DNA from: Septoria linicola
Lineage: Eukaryota; Ascomycota; Dothideomycetes; Mycosphaerellales; Mycosphaerellaceae
Length of the DNA: 64,000 nt
Assembly: GCA_024114885.1 (NCBI GenBank)
Contig: CP099425.1
Coordinates: forward strand, 1,178,001 to 1,242,000
Direction: 5' to 3'
This document shows positions 22,636 through 34,617 of the stretch, piece by piece (the first letter of the stretch is position 1; each line of letters opens with the position of its first letter). Below the pieces are notes generated by a model, which saw nothing but the letters and a program-made list of their open reading frames with translations, did not search any database and was not told the DNA's origin. Position numbers and translations under genes: made by a program.

Positions 22636-25152
22636 CTATGCTTCATCCTCCTCGCTTTGCCGCTCCATTTCCGCAGCCAGCGCAGCCTCTAAGTCATCGT
22701 CACCTTCGTCAAGGCCTTCAGTGCCATCCACTTCTGGCTCTGCTTTGCCCTCTGCAGCTGGTGTCGAACCATTGCTGTGCACAACCAGATTCGTCAGACT
22801 TGTCGTTCTCTCGATGGCCTGCTTCTTCCTCTTCTGAAGACGGCTGCCCTCTTCACTTTCCCCATCGCTCTCGCGCTCCGCCTGCTTCCGCTTCTTCGCA
22901 CTAGCAGGTGTCGATGTTCCGCTCTTGATGCTCTCGGTATCGCTCTGACTGTCGTCATCATCTCCACTTTCAGCCATGAACGCTTCGAGCTCGTCGTCCA
23001 GGGCATCCCAGTCGTCAGGGTGCTCGCCTTCAACGGGACTACTATCTTGCCGATCCAGAGACGGAGCGTATTTGAGCAACTCCTCATCGTCGGTATCAAT
23101 GTCAAGTGTCAGGCCATTCCCATTGGGTGTCTTGCCGCCATCAGTCTCGTCCTCGGTCAGAGCAGAGTCATCATCAGAAGACGAGACATTGTAAGCCTTG
23201 TCGTCGAAGCTCTCTGGTAATGCACCGTTGCCATTGGCAGGTGCATCAGAGTGGATGCGATAGGGATTGACGTCCACACTCTTCCATTGTGCGAAGCAAG
23301 CGTGAAGCCAGTGCTGACTGACAATGGCAATACGAGGCTTCTTTGCAGCTTGCCGCACTTTGGCAGTTCTCCGGTCGGGCGAAGCAATCACATGCGTGGT
23401 CTTCTTGGTGATGTGCTCGCTCACCGTCGCTCCGAAGCTTTTTGCCCAGAGCGCAGCATCGTGGTTGTTGGGATCAACTCCTAGCGGAACCACACCAGAG
23501 AAAACGATATGGCATCGGGCCAGGACTTTGGCCTTCATCTGATCCATTAAGGCAGCTGCATCTGGGATGTTCTCCAGCTCGTCGATCGACCGCTTCTTGC
23601 TTTGACCAGGTCGAAGCTCTGCAACACGGCCACCCTTAGTGCCCAGTGCTTGTCTGTCGAGCTCGTCATAGTATGTGGTGTGCACATTGCGCAAGCTTTC
23701 TTCCAGATACTGCAACTCGTTGTCATCATCCGCGAGCAGGTTCTGTCGGTATTTGTGTTGCACAGACTCCACTGGAGTCAGCTCTTTTGGCGTTGTGGTA
23801 TCATCTGCAAGTAGCTCAGCTGTTGCTTCAACAGCCGGCGACGCTTTTGCTTCCTCCTCCTGTGCCAGTTCTTCAAGCTCTTTCTGCTTCTTCAGCAACG
23901 GCCTGTCGTCCAACTGCTCTTGAATGATTTGATCCTGCTCTTCCGTCTTCTCCTGAATACTCTTCGCATCCTGTGCACCGGCCATAGACATGAGCTGATC
24001 GCTGACAGATGTCTCGCCGTTTGCCTGTGCAGCATTCGCAGGGGCGGCGATGGCAGGGGTTGCAGAAGGAGCTGCATCGTTTGTCGAGGACTCGGAGGCT
24101 TCGGGAAGCGCCTTGTTGGAAGGGATTCTCTCCATCTTCGGAGCTTGTGCTCTTGCAGCCTCCAGCTCGGGACGCTTCGGCAAGAAGCTGCTGTTGATGT
24201 CGCCAATACCGACGAAGAATTCAAAGACATTGACCTTGACTAGGTTAGAGATCCAGTGCCAGACGTCTGCCCGATCGTCGATGATAACGACCATCCTCGT
24301 GTCTATGGGGAACAGTCTCTTCAGGTGCTTGGCTGTTTGACTTCCACTCTCGCTGCGAGTCACAATACGATCGCCAAAGATCTTTTGATCGGGGTCGATG
24401 ATCTTCGCAACATTCTCTGCATAAGACCGCGTACCCATGGTGTAGATGTGCATCTCGTACAGCTCGGAGAGTCGGTCCAGAAAGGCCTTCAATCCAGGCC
24501 GGGGTTTGATGTAGTACCACGTGTTGGGCTTATCGTCGTGCAATTGGAATGCTTGCACGTCTCGAAGTGCCTGGTAGTTGGGATTCGATGGATCGTTCTG
24601 CCATTCTCCTATCGTGGGCTCGACAGACGCGTGAATGATGGTCTGGTCCAGATCGACCACCAAGCTCAATCTGCGCGAGTCCAACAGCCTACGTTTCGCT
24701 TCCTCGTCACTCTTGGTGGCCTCTTCCTCCGAGATAAGGAGATCCTGCCGCCCGTGCACTGTGTTGACAGTAGCACGCGCGGCGCGTGCTGTGGTCTCAT
24801 TGTATGAGCTCTTCTCCTTCATGTCCTGACCGCAGCTCGCGCAGAGGCCGGCAAACTGAATTTCATGTCTGCAAGCCTCTTCCACATCTGCGATCGCGGT
24901 CTTCCGATTGATGACCTGTCCCACTCGGACATTCAGCGACTCCAGCTTGCCTTCGAGCTCGCTCTCGAATGTCGCAGGCCATGTGCGCTCCTTCTCCACA
25001 TCCTCGCGCGTGTCCTCGTCAAACTCCGTGACGATGCTCTTGTAGTTGTAGAGGAAGAGGGGCGAATTGACCTCGATGTCGTCTCCTTGCCGCCGCAGCA
25101 GCTTCGTAACCGTGATCGGATACAGGAGCGTGTCCGGTGTGTACAGGCGCAT
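22636..25152 (-). CDS. FCP1: RNA polymerase II CTD phosphatase
   Basis: A single exon of 838 residues, matching Fcp1 in length and order. The N-terminus (MRLYTPDTLLYPITVTKLL) is typical of the fungal proteins and is followed by a Cys-pair segment (CRHEIQFAGLCASCG). The FCPH catalytic domain holds the acylphosphatase motif VDLDQTIIHA near residue 165 and the Rossmann-like VVIIDDRADVW. A BRCT domain spans about 537-632 (HIVFSGVVPLG ... ITKKTTHVIASP ... SQHWLHACF). The C-terminus is strongly acidic with a nuclear-signal-like KKRKQAERES. Fcp1 removes phosphate from Ser2 of the Pol II C-terminal repeats and recycles the polymerase. The C-terminal acidic tail binds TFIIF in yeast. Confidence 0.95.
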   Translation of the reverse strand: MRLYTPDTLLYPITVTKLLRRQGDDIEVNSPLFLYNYKSIVTEFDEDTREDVEKERTWPATFESELEGKLESLNVRVGQVINRKTAIADVEEACRHEIQFAGLCASCGQDMKEKSSYNETTARAARATVNTVHGRQDLLISEEEATKSDEEAKRRLLDSRRLSLVVDLDQTIIHASVEPTIGEWQNDPSNPNYQALRDVQAFQLHDDKPNTWYYIKPRPGLKAFLDRLSELYEMHIYTMGTRSYAENVAKIIDPDQKIFGDRIVTRSESGSQTAKHLKRLFPIDTRMVVIIDDRADVWHWISNLVKVNVFEFFVGIGDINSSFLPKRPELEAARAQAPKMERIPSNKALPEASESSTNDAAPSATPAIAAPANAAQANGETSVSDQLMSMAGAQDAKSIQEKTEEQDQIIQEQLDDRPLLKKQKELEELAQEEEAKASPAVEATAELLADDTTTPKELTPVESVQHKYRQNLLADDDNELQYLEESLRNVHTTYYDELDRQALGTKGGRVAELRPGQSKKRSIDELENIPDAAALMDQMKAKVLARCHIVFSGVVPLGVDPNNHDAALWAKSFGATVSEHITKKTTHVIASPDRRTAKVRQAAKKPRIAIVSQHWLHACFAQWKSVDVNPYRIHSDAPANGNGALPESFDDKAYNVSSSDDDSALTEDETDGGKTPNGNGLTLDIDTDDEELLKYAPSLDRQDSSPVEGEHPDDWDALDDELEAFMAESGDDDDSQSDTESIKSGTSTPASAKKRKQAERESDGESEEGSRLQKRKKQAIERTTSLTNLVVHSNGSTPAAEGKAEPEVDGTEGLDEGDDDLEAALAAEMERQSEEDEA

Positions 25153-26299
25153 TGGAATGATGTGACCGTGTGTACTCCTGGATCACATGGTATTGTCGCA
25201 GTGGCGCGACAGCTTTTCCAGCCGAGATGGGGTGATGCCAATGGCTAGACTCGTAGCTAGGGCAAGGGCGTGTTGGGCGACAGCACGAAAGTCGGCGCGA
25301 GAAGAGTGATGATTCTACGAGACTCAATAACACGCTACACGTCACGCAAGAGGCACAAGTTCATCTGCAAGTTCATCGTTTGACTGCTTAATGTTGCCAG
25401 GTGCATCAATGTAGGGGTTCTCTGGTCGCGTGGATCACTATCCAAGTTGAATCGCTGTGATGGCGTTGTGATGTTTCTGGGTTTGATGAAATTTGTGAAA
25501 GGTTGTTGGAGGGAGTTGTGCGAAGTTGTAGGTTTCCGTGGGCAGTGAAGTGTTGATCGCGTGGTTCTCAAGCTCATATCAACGCCAAACAAGCGGCCAG
25601 AGCTGCGTCCTTGACTACTTGCTGGAAGCTTGGGGGAAGGTGCGACCCGTGCACTGTTGCCCCACATGGCGTCTTTGTCTCTGGCTGCTTTCGTGATCAA
25701 AACTAAGTTACTGCATACCTTCCATTCCTTTGCTTGCTGATATTGACAACTTCAATCGCTCCTGCTTCACTGTCATCATGGTAACCGTACGTTTCGTACT
25801 CTCAGTGCCTTCGCGGCGACCACGAAAACATTACCGAGGTCTGCCACGCCAAAGTGAAGAAGACGTCACTGGCTCGCTTGATTAATGTTCCATCAGCACT
25901 TTCAACCCGTGGACGAGTGCCTGAAGATGATGTATAGGAGGCCCCCATTTCGAGGCGTGCCGTTAATAATTATTGTCGATATAGGCACGTGCTACGATCT
26001 TCTCTCACGAATACATCTGCCTAGTTATGGTCGTCGTCAGCATTGGCAGAAAGTCGGCTATACAGACCGCCTTCAAGATCGGCGTATCAACCAGACAGCT
26101 ACCACGGGAGCTCTCGACGCCACAAGTGACAGCTGCACAATCATGCAGAATGGTTGTTTGCTATGCATGTGACCACGAACTGCCTAAGTTTTGGTTTGCT
26201 AATTGTATGCGGCCTGCTGCGGCGATGCTGCTACCGGATTGCTCTTGTATATGCATATGTACTGTATATCAAGCACTCACGTCTGAAGAGGTCTACACT
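25153..26299. other. Intergenic, nothing recognised
   Basis: About 1.15 kb holding the FCP1 promoter and the 3' flank of the carbonic anhydrase gene. A minus-strand frame at 25335-25700 shows no domain. The part from 25885 to 26290 is AT-richer than neighbouring coding DNA. Confidence 0.45.
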
Positions 26300-27243
26300 C
26301 TAGACGTTGATGTCGTGTCTCCAGACCTCCTGTTCTGTTCGTGCAGAGAAAGTACTGACGCGCAGGATATCTTGCATCTGCTGGTCGGAAACGAACATGA
26401 TGTTGCGAGCCACGAACCAGCGCAGACCTTCTGTGCAAGGTGGGCTGGTAAGTGATCCTTTGTCTGTCGAACAAGTCAGTAATGGCACAGAATTGATATT
26501 ATTGGTGAGAACTCACATGTCCAAAAGTCGGCAAAATTGTTCACCTCGTTTAGTGCCAAGTTGAGGTTCATGGGCACCTCAAGACGATGCTCATCCGTCG
26601 AATTGAAGCCAATCATTGTTGGGAGCTGGCGGAAAAATTGGCTGTCTGAGTTACCAGGATCAATCCTGATTGCCATGACAGCCCGCTCGTGCCCTTCAGC
26701 ATCGGCATGCACGAGATGCAATTCAGCCTTGGATCGATCGCCTTGCACGGTATGATCCGCTGGAGAATGGATATGCCAACTAGCAAGGTAGACCGTCTCG
26801 TTCTTGTTGTCTTCGTCGAATTCGACTGATGGCAGTGTAGTGTAGTCACCTTCTGGATGATCGATCGAATAGGCAGGACCGTAACCCCAATTGTAAAAGT
26901 ATCCGCTTACGTTTGTGGGATACTGAAAGTTCATGACATGGTAACGTGAGAGGCCTTGGTCGAGTCGGAGTGGAATAGGACTTTGTTCAGCGCCAGTCTG
27001 GCACAGTACCCAATCTGATGGACGAGTTAGTCATCTCAGTCAGCAAAGTTCCTGGTCACAGCTCATACCTGGGTCAAGCCTGCCCCAATCATAGCTTGCT
27101 TCATAGGCCCAAAAGCGAGGATCCTCTTCCAGAGTCCCGTTGGTACCTTGACGCTTTGCGAGCCTTTGATGCGCGAGTTGAGGACATGCAGCTGCTAGAC
27201 CAGCCAAAATGGCAATATTGCGAAGTGACTTGGAGAAACCCAT
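26300..27243 (-). CDS. Secreted alpha-carbonic anhydrase
   Basis: Three exons, 27243-27069, 27014-26517 and 26463-26300, give 278 residues. Exon 1 has a signal peptide (MGFSKSLRNIAILAGLAAA) and a KR site that a Kex2-like protease could cut. FWAYEASYDWG and GAEQSPIPL are early family motifs. The zinc ligands are WHIH (two His) and ELHLVH (the third His). The Glu that usually precedes His-Thr is Asp here (ADHTVQG). Exon 3 encodes the C-terminal YKGSLTSPPCTEGL. The enzyme interconverts CO2 and bicarbonate outside the cell or in the wall. All three exons read through in one frame after splicing, with GTATGA and GTGAGT donors. Confidence 0.92.
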
Positions 27244-28512
27244 GTTGGAGGCTCTGGGATTGCTCGCCGGACGGTCTGACTTTTGAGTGACTGTCGATTT
27301 CGCTGCCTGGGCGTTGATTACGCGATGCGATGAACGAAGCTGACTGACGTGTCGTGTCAAGGACGATGAAAAGTCCCGTATTCCGAACTTGTGCTGTTGT
27401 GCCTGCTCGCACCTCAATGCGAAGCGGACTTGACGGAAATAGGCAAGGAAGACACCAAGTCGACCGAACAACCAGGATGAGTAATGCTTGGAAAGACGAA
27501 TTCGGAGGAGAAGTGATGGGCAAGGGTGAACGAGACCTTGCAGGTGCAGGCGGTTGTACTTATGTGAGGTATCTTGTCTAGCCACGGACACCCTAAAGCA
27601 GAGCTACTCACTTGCGTGGTCCACATGGCGTCCATGTTCTTACCTGGTATGTCCTTGGACAACATGCTCGCCAAGTTCACAGCCTCCCTTCCAAATAGCT
27701 GGAGTCCGGAGGCCTCCGTGATACAAGAAGTGCTAGCATCGAAGGAAACAACAGAATGTCATCTCGCCAAGTAGGCTACTGTGTGGAAGGCCCAGCGGAC
27801 GTTGAGTTTCAGCTTATCGCCAAGTTGACCAAGGTCTCCAAGGGACGGCATACAAGCTGCGGATGGAAGGTGACGTCCACCATCTCCGGTGTAGGCCGCA
27901 ATATGGAAGGAGAGCCGTGAGGAGCGGTCTATGGATTTGCGCGAAGTGCGAGCGAGGGCGGTCCTTGTGATACGAAAGAGGCAATCTGACATGAAATCAC
28001 ATTGACAAGCGGTTGCGAAGCAGCCGGGAAAGGAACCGCCCTTCGAAGGCGTGAGGCCTCGGCGGAGGTTAAATTGAGTTTGGTGTTTGTGATTTGGGTT
28101 TCGAGATGCAAGGCAATCTTGGGGATGTCTCGGCCGCCAAGGCTAGCAGCGATGGGGTGTGGTTGTGACTGTGACTTCGGAGCACACCTGACTGATGCCG
28201 ATACGATACAGTAGATAAGTCGAGTTGGTAATGTCAATCTCTCTTGTGCTATACAATTGCGTTCAGAGTGCCATGCAACGCATTTGGCAAAATGGGGTAT
28301 CATGGAGAAAGCAACGCTATAACGCAGACCAATTGTGCCTTCCGTGCGTGCTGATGGCACCAAGCTCGGACAAAGGACATACAGAAAATCAATGACAGCT
28401 CTCAAGCCCCTCGTGCCTCTCTGGGCCTGGTCCCTATATCCGGATGTGTACGCCAGCGCGGAACTCTGAAACAGATCGTGTTCCATACCAAGGTATTCTG
28501 TTTCCTCCTTGA
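27244..28512. other. Intergenic between carbonic anhydrase and NLR genes
   Basis: About 1.27 kb. It should hold the carbonic anhydrase promoter and the NLR 3' flank. A minus-strand frame of 185 codons (28486-27929) starts with ATG, but its residue mix shows no domain, signal or repeat, so it is not called as a gene. Confidence 0.45.
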
Positions 28513-31500
28513 TCAGCGAGACCAGAACGCCACAAGGTCGTCGAAGTCCTGGTCAGTCAGTTCCTCTGGACTCCTGTGATCGTCTGGACGGAGTTTCGCG
28601 CGCAGCTTTGTAGCCTCTTGTTTTAGATCAGCCGCCTCTGGAGGATTTCCTGCAATGGCCCTCTGCCGAGCTTTGAGCCAAGTAGTCCTTGCAATCTCGT
28701 GGCGGAACGACTCTGGATCTAACCGCCAGCTTTCTAGTGCTTGATCGATCAATGCACCTGCCCTCTCGTGGTCCTTTTCACGCAAACAATGCATGGCCAT
28801 TCGATGTCGTACATCCGCAGTTCGATGATGCGTCTTGCTCAAGCTGCTGCAATACTGCTTCAACGCTCGCTTGTGCCAGATCTGACTACTTGCAAAATCG
28901 CCCTGGTCCCAGCGCACATTGCCAAGCGCATGCAGGAAGCGACCCATGCGGAACGATGTCAAGTCTTCAAAACCAAACTCATCCTCACGGGCAAGTCGAC
29001 CGAACTCGAGTAACTTGGAAGCGCCTTCGTAGTCCTGGGTAAGCCATCTAGCAACGGCGAGATTGACTATTGGCAGCGAATCCGGACAAGCTGTCTCGTT
29101 TCTTACAGTAGCATAAAGGTCGATCGACTTCTGGAATGCATCCTTGGCATCTTCGAAGCGATTGACCATCATCAGACCTGTTCCCCACTGATTCCAGGCA
29201 GCAGCGGTTCTCTCAGTAGGATCAGCTCCAGAATCAACTGCCTCGATTCTCATGGCAAGGTAACGCTTGTTGTAGTCGTAGCAATCTTGAGCATGATTGG
29301 TTTCATTCGCCCAGGCGCCTAAACTGTGGAAAATATTGCTGCGAAGATCGAAGGTCGCTTTCGGTGGGAGCTGTTCGCAAACCTCTAAAGCGAGATCCAA
29401 GTTCGCTTTGAGACCTGCTGTATTGCCAAGATTAATGTGGTAGCTTGCTGCTTCAGCCAGAAGCTCGGCCAAGGGCAAAGAGGCAGTAATTGACTTCCTG
29501 TTCTCGCCATGCATGTCCCGGCAACGGCTGTAAAGTTGCTGCAGTTGGACCACATGCCCCAAGAACGAGGCACATGGCTCCCAGAGCTTCGCATTATCTC
29601 TTACTTGAAGGCCCGGGGGCTTCCACGCACGACGGACCAGGGCCGCGGCTGCGCGGAACGCGATATCAAAGTCAGAAGCTGAGCATTGCTGGCGCACGCT
29701 CTCTTGGACCTCGCGATGTATCCATAACTCCTGTTTCTCCGAGTTTCGATATATGATTGAGGCTCTTGACAGCTCAGCTCGAGCATCGGCAAATTGTAGA
29801 GCTGACGTCGGAAAGCCTTCCAGCAACAGAGCCGCCTCTGAAGCCGTGGAGAATAGCCGCTCTTGGATGCAATCCGGATCAAGCATAGCGCAGACCTGTA
29901 GTACAGCTGTGGCATGACTGCTAAGGCGCGCGAGGCTTATGACGTCGATGATGGCGGCATACTCAGAGCTCGACACATCAGCTTTTGCTGTCTCGCCATC
30001 GGTGAAGAGATCTCGAAACTCTGCTAAGCTTGTGCCGTACTTTTTGCGGATCATGTGTGCCGTCTGACTAATAGCCAAGGGCCAACCACCATATCCATAA
30101 CGCCGAACAATTTCCTGGGCAGCACTATCTTCGATCTCAGTAGGCGTTCCCTCTCTGGCGGCAAGTTTCTTCAACAACGCTGATGCCTCTTGCTCATCGA
30201 GGAAAAGCAGCTTCACAGGCTGCACAACATCTTGATGATAAGGAATTGTACTGGCCAGCTCCGGATTCTGCGTAGTGATCAAGATAGACCCTTTGCGGAA
30301 GATTGGTTCGAACTCGGCCAGGGTCGCCACACTCTCCAAGCCATCAAATACTACAAGCCATCTTGCCATCGACTCCTGATCATTGTCGGTGATGGACACC
30401 TTTTTAGGATCTGCTAACCATGCCTATACATCTTATCAGCAGGTGTATATTCTCGGCAAACTGAGACTCACCTTTGCAATCGCTCGGCTACTATGCGGAT
30501 CAGTCGCTTGCGCCTCCGCTTCCGTTTGTAGTCCCAGGTGCACCGCGATACGTCCGAAGCTGTGTCTTACTTTGGCAATGTCATCGGCCTGAATCCAGAA
30601 AACGGCATCGAACTCATCGCCAAAGCGATGCAGGAATTCAAGCGCTAACTCCGACTTTCCCACACCACTTATACCATGAACCACCGCAGTCCGCGGACTT
30701 GCGAGCAAATGATGCGCGAGCTTGGAAAGAGCATCAACGCGGCCATGGAAGTCTTTGTTGTGCTTCCGAGATATGTCAAGGCCTCGGCACGGTAGTTTGG
30801 GATAGGGCCGGGGCGTGGCAAAGTCCTCGATCAGTGGCGCCAGTGCCGGATCATGGTCTGGCCCGTCGCTAGACACAGCAGGCGCACGCTTACCTGGAGG
30901 CTCCGAGCCGGCTTCAAAGGCATCTTCCAATAGTTTTCGTATGAGGCCAAATGCATGCGTGTTCGTTCCGGAAGAGCAATCATGACCCCTGAGTGTGGGA
31001 AGACAGCGATGATCGACGGCTACTGCTGCTGTCAACTCCTTTGTGTTGGATTCCACTTGAGCCAACTCCTGATTCACGACCTAGAACACTTAGTGTGTTA
31101 CTTGTGTCGCTTGAAGGAATTTGAACGTACTATGTGATCATGATAGCGAACGCGCCCTTTGATACTAGAGGTTTTCGTCTCGTACAGTGAGACGATATGT
31201 AGGTTGCCACTCACTTCGTCAAATTTTCGTGCAATTCGAATGGCATCGAGGCAGCCGTCTTCCGATCGTTCGCGAGATCGACATCCACCTATTTGGAGGA
31301 TCTTGTGGTAGCTCTCGCGCAGCAGGCTATGGGACTTGTCGTCAATGCAATGTGGAGTACCCATGAAGACCAAGCCATGAACAGATTCTTGCAGCCGCCA
31401 GAACTTGGTTTTCTGTGCGTGCGCCAGGACTATGCTGTGTTTCACCACATTTCCAGCTAGACTGTGTGCTAGGAGCACAAAACGCTTCGGTGTTCCCTGC

Positions 31501-32020
31501 AGCTCATATCGTCAGTACTGGAAGTGATACAGCCACGTGATTTCCTACTCCAAGCGCGGTCGATTCGGAGACGTCAAGCAACGCGTCGATCAAGTTCTCG
31601 GCATAATGTGTCAGGCCTGTCGTAGGAAAAGTGTCCCGGACTTTCTTGCACTGTTCGAAGGCAAACATCCAGACATTGCCACCGAATGTCTCCTGTACTC
31701 GTGAAGAGTTGATCAACCATTTGTTTGCGGGCAGGAGCCACGGCAAAGTCACGAGCACGAGTCTGGGCAGCTGTTAGCACAGAACCATCTGGGCACGCCC
31801 GAAGAGATACTTCTTACACTACTATCGCTGTTTCGGGATTCTGCGGGCGCTTCAAAAGCTCCAAGTTTCCTGGCCACGGCTCTACCGACATGATTGCCGA
31901 TGTCGATGAGCCGTAGAGTGTTGGAGCAAGAAAAGCTCCAGAACGTAAACGTAGAATATTCGCCTGAGAGATCGTCAGCGTGACCGAGCGGTCTGCCAGC
32001 TGCTGCAAGAGGTTGGACAT
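28513..32020 (-). CDS. NLR receptor: hydrolase-like head, NB-ARC, TPR-like tail
   Basis: Five exons, 32020-31818, 31762-31549, 31496-31131, 31080-30472 and 30423-28513, give 1100 residues in one frame. Residues 1 to about 290 form an alpha/beta hydrolase-like (SesB-type) domain: LLAHSLAGNVVK carries the likely nucleophile S151, GLVFMGTPH follows, and VDHRC near 284 fits the catalytic His. The NB-ARC domain has a pre-P-loop FHGRVDAL, Walker A GISGVGKS at 397-404, Walker B WLVVFDGLE at 486-494 (spliced just upstream) and ILITTQN. The last 400 residues are helical repeats of TPR type (HSLGAWANETNHAQDCYDY and WNQWGTGLMMVNRFEDA). Fungal NLRs of this build act in heterokaryon incompatibility or sensing of non-self. 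Start ATG 32020 is the first in frame. An upstream exon cannot be excluded. Confidence 0.88.
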
Positions 32021-32543
32021 CTATGCAGCGAGGCTGTGGCGCCTGGGCCGCAGTCCGCTGTCAGCCAGTGGGATGAGCGAACAAAAGGAATAATGACTGT
32101 TTGCTTTCTGACGTGTCAACGAACAGACGAATCGACTTGGAACCCCCATCTGCAAACTCGCGGCCTAGTTGCACGAGAGGGCTTTCTAAGCACCAGGACG
32201 CGGACTTTTCGACGTTGTCTTGCTGCCTTTCATTGTGATTCTTGCCTTATGACGTGCATCAACAATCAGAGAGTGGGATATCCTCACTGTGTGATCTCGG
32301 ACCGATGGCATTCGTGCGTGCGATCAGCGTGCATGGGAGCTTCAACACAGGACAACATTTGGACACCTGATCACTACGCCCCAATCCCTCGAAAACCGAG
32401 CTACTTGTTGCCTGTTTTATTTAGTGCGAGCCGCGCTTCAGCATCATGTTATAAAAGTGCCCGATGCTGGAAGCTGGCAGCAAGAGCTTTCAGAACAAGT
32501 GGGGTGCAAATCAAAGCTGTCACGCTCCGGGGCAAGCCCAGTC
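32021..32543. promoter_or_regulatory. Shared divergent promoter, NLR and CorA-like genes
   Basis: The 523 bases between the two start codons must contain both promoters, since the genes point away from each other. An open plus-strand frame (32036-32575) overlaps it but is in a different frame from the CorA-like exon and has no recognisable product. No specific operator could be identified. Confidence 0.5.
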
Positions 32544-34352
32544 ATGAGGGACCTAGGCCACAGATCAAGTCTTAGCTCTGACGAGAAAGCATCGACCAGT
32601 TCTTCCAGTATTACGGGTAAGCATCCACTTTTCACCTATCATGTGAGCCGGTGCTAAGGGGTTCCCAGATTCTTCGAATGAATGGCTCGAAGAGCTGCGG
32701 CGGTATGCGCGTCGCCCACCACAGAAGCATCTGATCTCCGGACACCACCTATCTGGACTGTTGGATTATGTGAGCCAGGACACAGAAAGCCGAGGTCCTA
32801 GTCTTACTTCCAGATTGTACCGCCCATCGGCAGATGATCGGTCTGCATTCGCTGTCTTGTATGACTTCAACGAGGCGCAACCCGAGATAAAGCTGGAGTG
32901 CCCGACACAGCTGGAACACATTGTCGGCAAGAATGCTGTTGCTAAACATCAGAGCCAGCTCTTATTCTTGCAAGGACATCCGTCCCCGGCTTGGATCAAA
33001 GCGGTCGGAGGAGCTTTTGGGGTGGATGCTCAATTCTTCTACCACCACTTATGGCGATACTCACGGAAGCGCGACACCGCGCGTACTTGGCCTCCGCTGC
33101 CATCTCGCGCCGTGAAGGAATCGCGTTATTGCTTGACGACTCTCGGGTATTTGGACGATGCCGGGCGTGATGAGCGCCAGGAAAGCCACGTTATGAAGCT
33201 ACGACATGAGGCTGAGAACCACATGGCCGAGTACCTGCAACAAGTTCGGTATGGCAAGCAGCATGCTGAGCTTGGAGACTCGTTGCTACGCTCGCTATCA
33301 GTCCATGACGGTGCCAATTTTAGTTATGAGCAGTATGTATCTGTCTGGACGGAGCAGACCACTAAAGGCTGGTTTGGTAAGCACATGACACTTCCAGCCT
33401 TAAGCCATATAGGTGCTGACCGACATACGTAGCGCTGGTCCTGCTTGATATTGGCACAACAGCGCTTCGGACATGTACTCCTCAGGACGCGCTAAAGTGG
33501 CTGGCTCCGCTGGGAGGAATCCCCGGGAACACGATCTTCGCACCAATCGTGATCTCTGACGAAGTCAATATGAGCTTGGTGCGAGACAGTCGACTGAGCA
33601 ATTCCAAGGACGAAGGTGTCCCTCAGAACGCAAAGCATCTGTGCCACGGATATCACCATTATCTTGATGTGGAGCTTGCACGCAAAAGTTCCTTGCATGC
33701 GTTGCAGCCACTGTGGACATTGATCAGCGCTTCAGAGAAGCAATTCCTGAACATGATGCGCGACCTTGTCAAACGTGATATTCGAGAAGGTCGTGCCGCT
33801 GGCGATGGCCAAGACGATGCTGCTTTGTCAAACCTGATGTACAACCAAGACATCTTGGAGCAGCATGCCGAGCGCCTGAACCACAACACTCGTTCATTCG
33901 AGAAGTGCAATGCCTGGCCAGTCGTACATGGACTAAGCCACGAGGACAAAGCCGGCATTCGTGCGTTCGGCCAGCGCATGCTCGAAGATTTTGGAGGCTT
34001 GTTGGGCAAGGCCAAACATCTGGAAAGCAAGTGTGACCAAGGCGCACACCGTGTCACGACCTTGGTCAGCCACGCACACTCGAAGAAACAGCTGTCGCAA
34101 GCCGAGAGGGCTGAGCAACTCACCAGACTCGGATGCTTCTTTTTGCCAATGCAATATGTTGCTTCGCTCTTCGGGATGAACTTCAGCCAATTTGGTCAAG
34201 GAGATCTTTCCGTCTGGCTGTACTTTGCAATCACTGTACCACTGATTTCAATGATGTACGTTTTTGTAGAACCCAAAGCACGAAGGCTGATCTCCGGGCG
34301 GGTCGCGCAGACGCGCACATTGTGGAAGGACAGAAACCAGTGCACAACATAG
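32544..34352 (+). CDS. CorA-like divalent cation transporter-related membrane protein
   Basis: Three exons, 32544-32616, 32669-33376 and 33433-34352, give 566 residues. The C-terminal end shows the CorA signature: a long helical stretch, a first membrane segment ending in LFGMNF (GMN at 508-510), an acidic/polar loop (SQFGQGDLS) and a second membrane segment (WLYFAITVPLISMMYVFV). The N-terminal part is soluble and poorly conserved, as in fungal CorA-like proteins of unknown ion specificity. Exon 1 encodes a Ser-rich start (MRDLGHRSSLSSDEK). Each splice gives a continuous frame, with GTAAGC donors. The first exon is the least certain. It is head to head with the NLR gene. Transport of magnesium is known for CorA itself but is not shown for this branch. 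Confidence 0.82.
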
Positions 34353-34617
34353 TGTGGTCGTGTTGCAAATACTTGTATATCGTGACGCTAAGGATATGGT
34401 GACTCTAAGCCAATGCTATAAATGCCCAATGGTTGCAAATACTCAACGCTTGAACGCTCGTTTGCTTGATGGCCTGCAATGTGTACGAAGAAGGATGTAC
34501 TCGTTGTTGTGGTCTTTGTCGTTGGCCGTCTCGCACGCTCGGGACAGCTTGCGAGGCCGCTACGGTCGGGACGCGTGTGTAGACAGTAGTGAAAGGATTC
34601 CTCAGTCGACATGAGCC

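Noticed and set aside
27929..28486. Minus-strand ORF of 185 codons with an ATG, downstream of the NLR gene
   Set aside because: No domain, signal, repeat or compositional bias; likely a chance frame in non-coding DNA.
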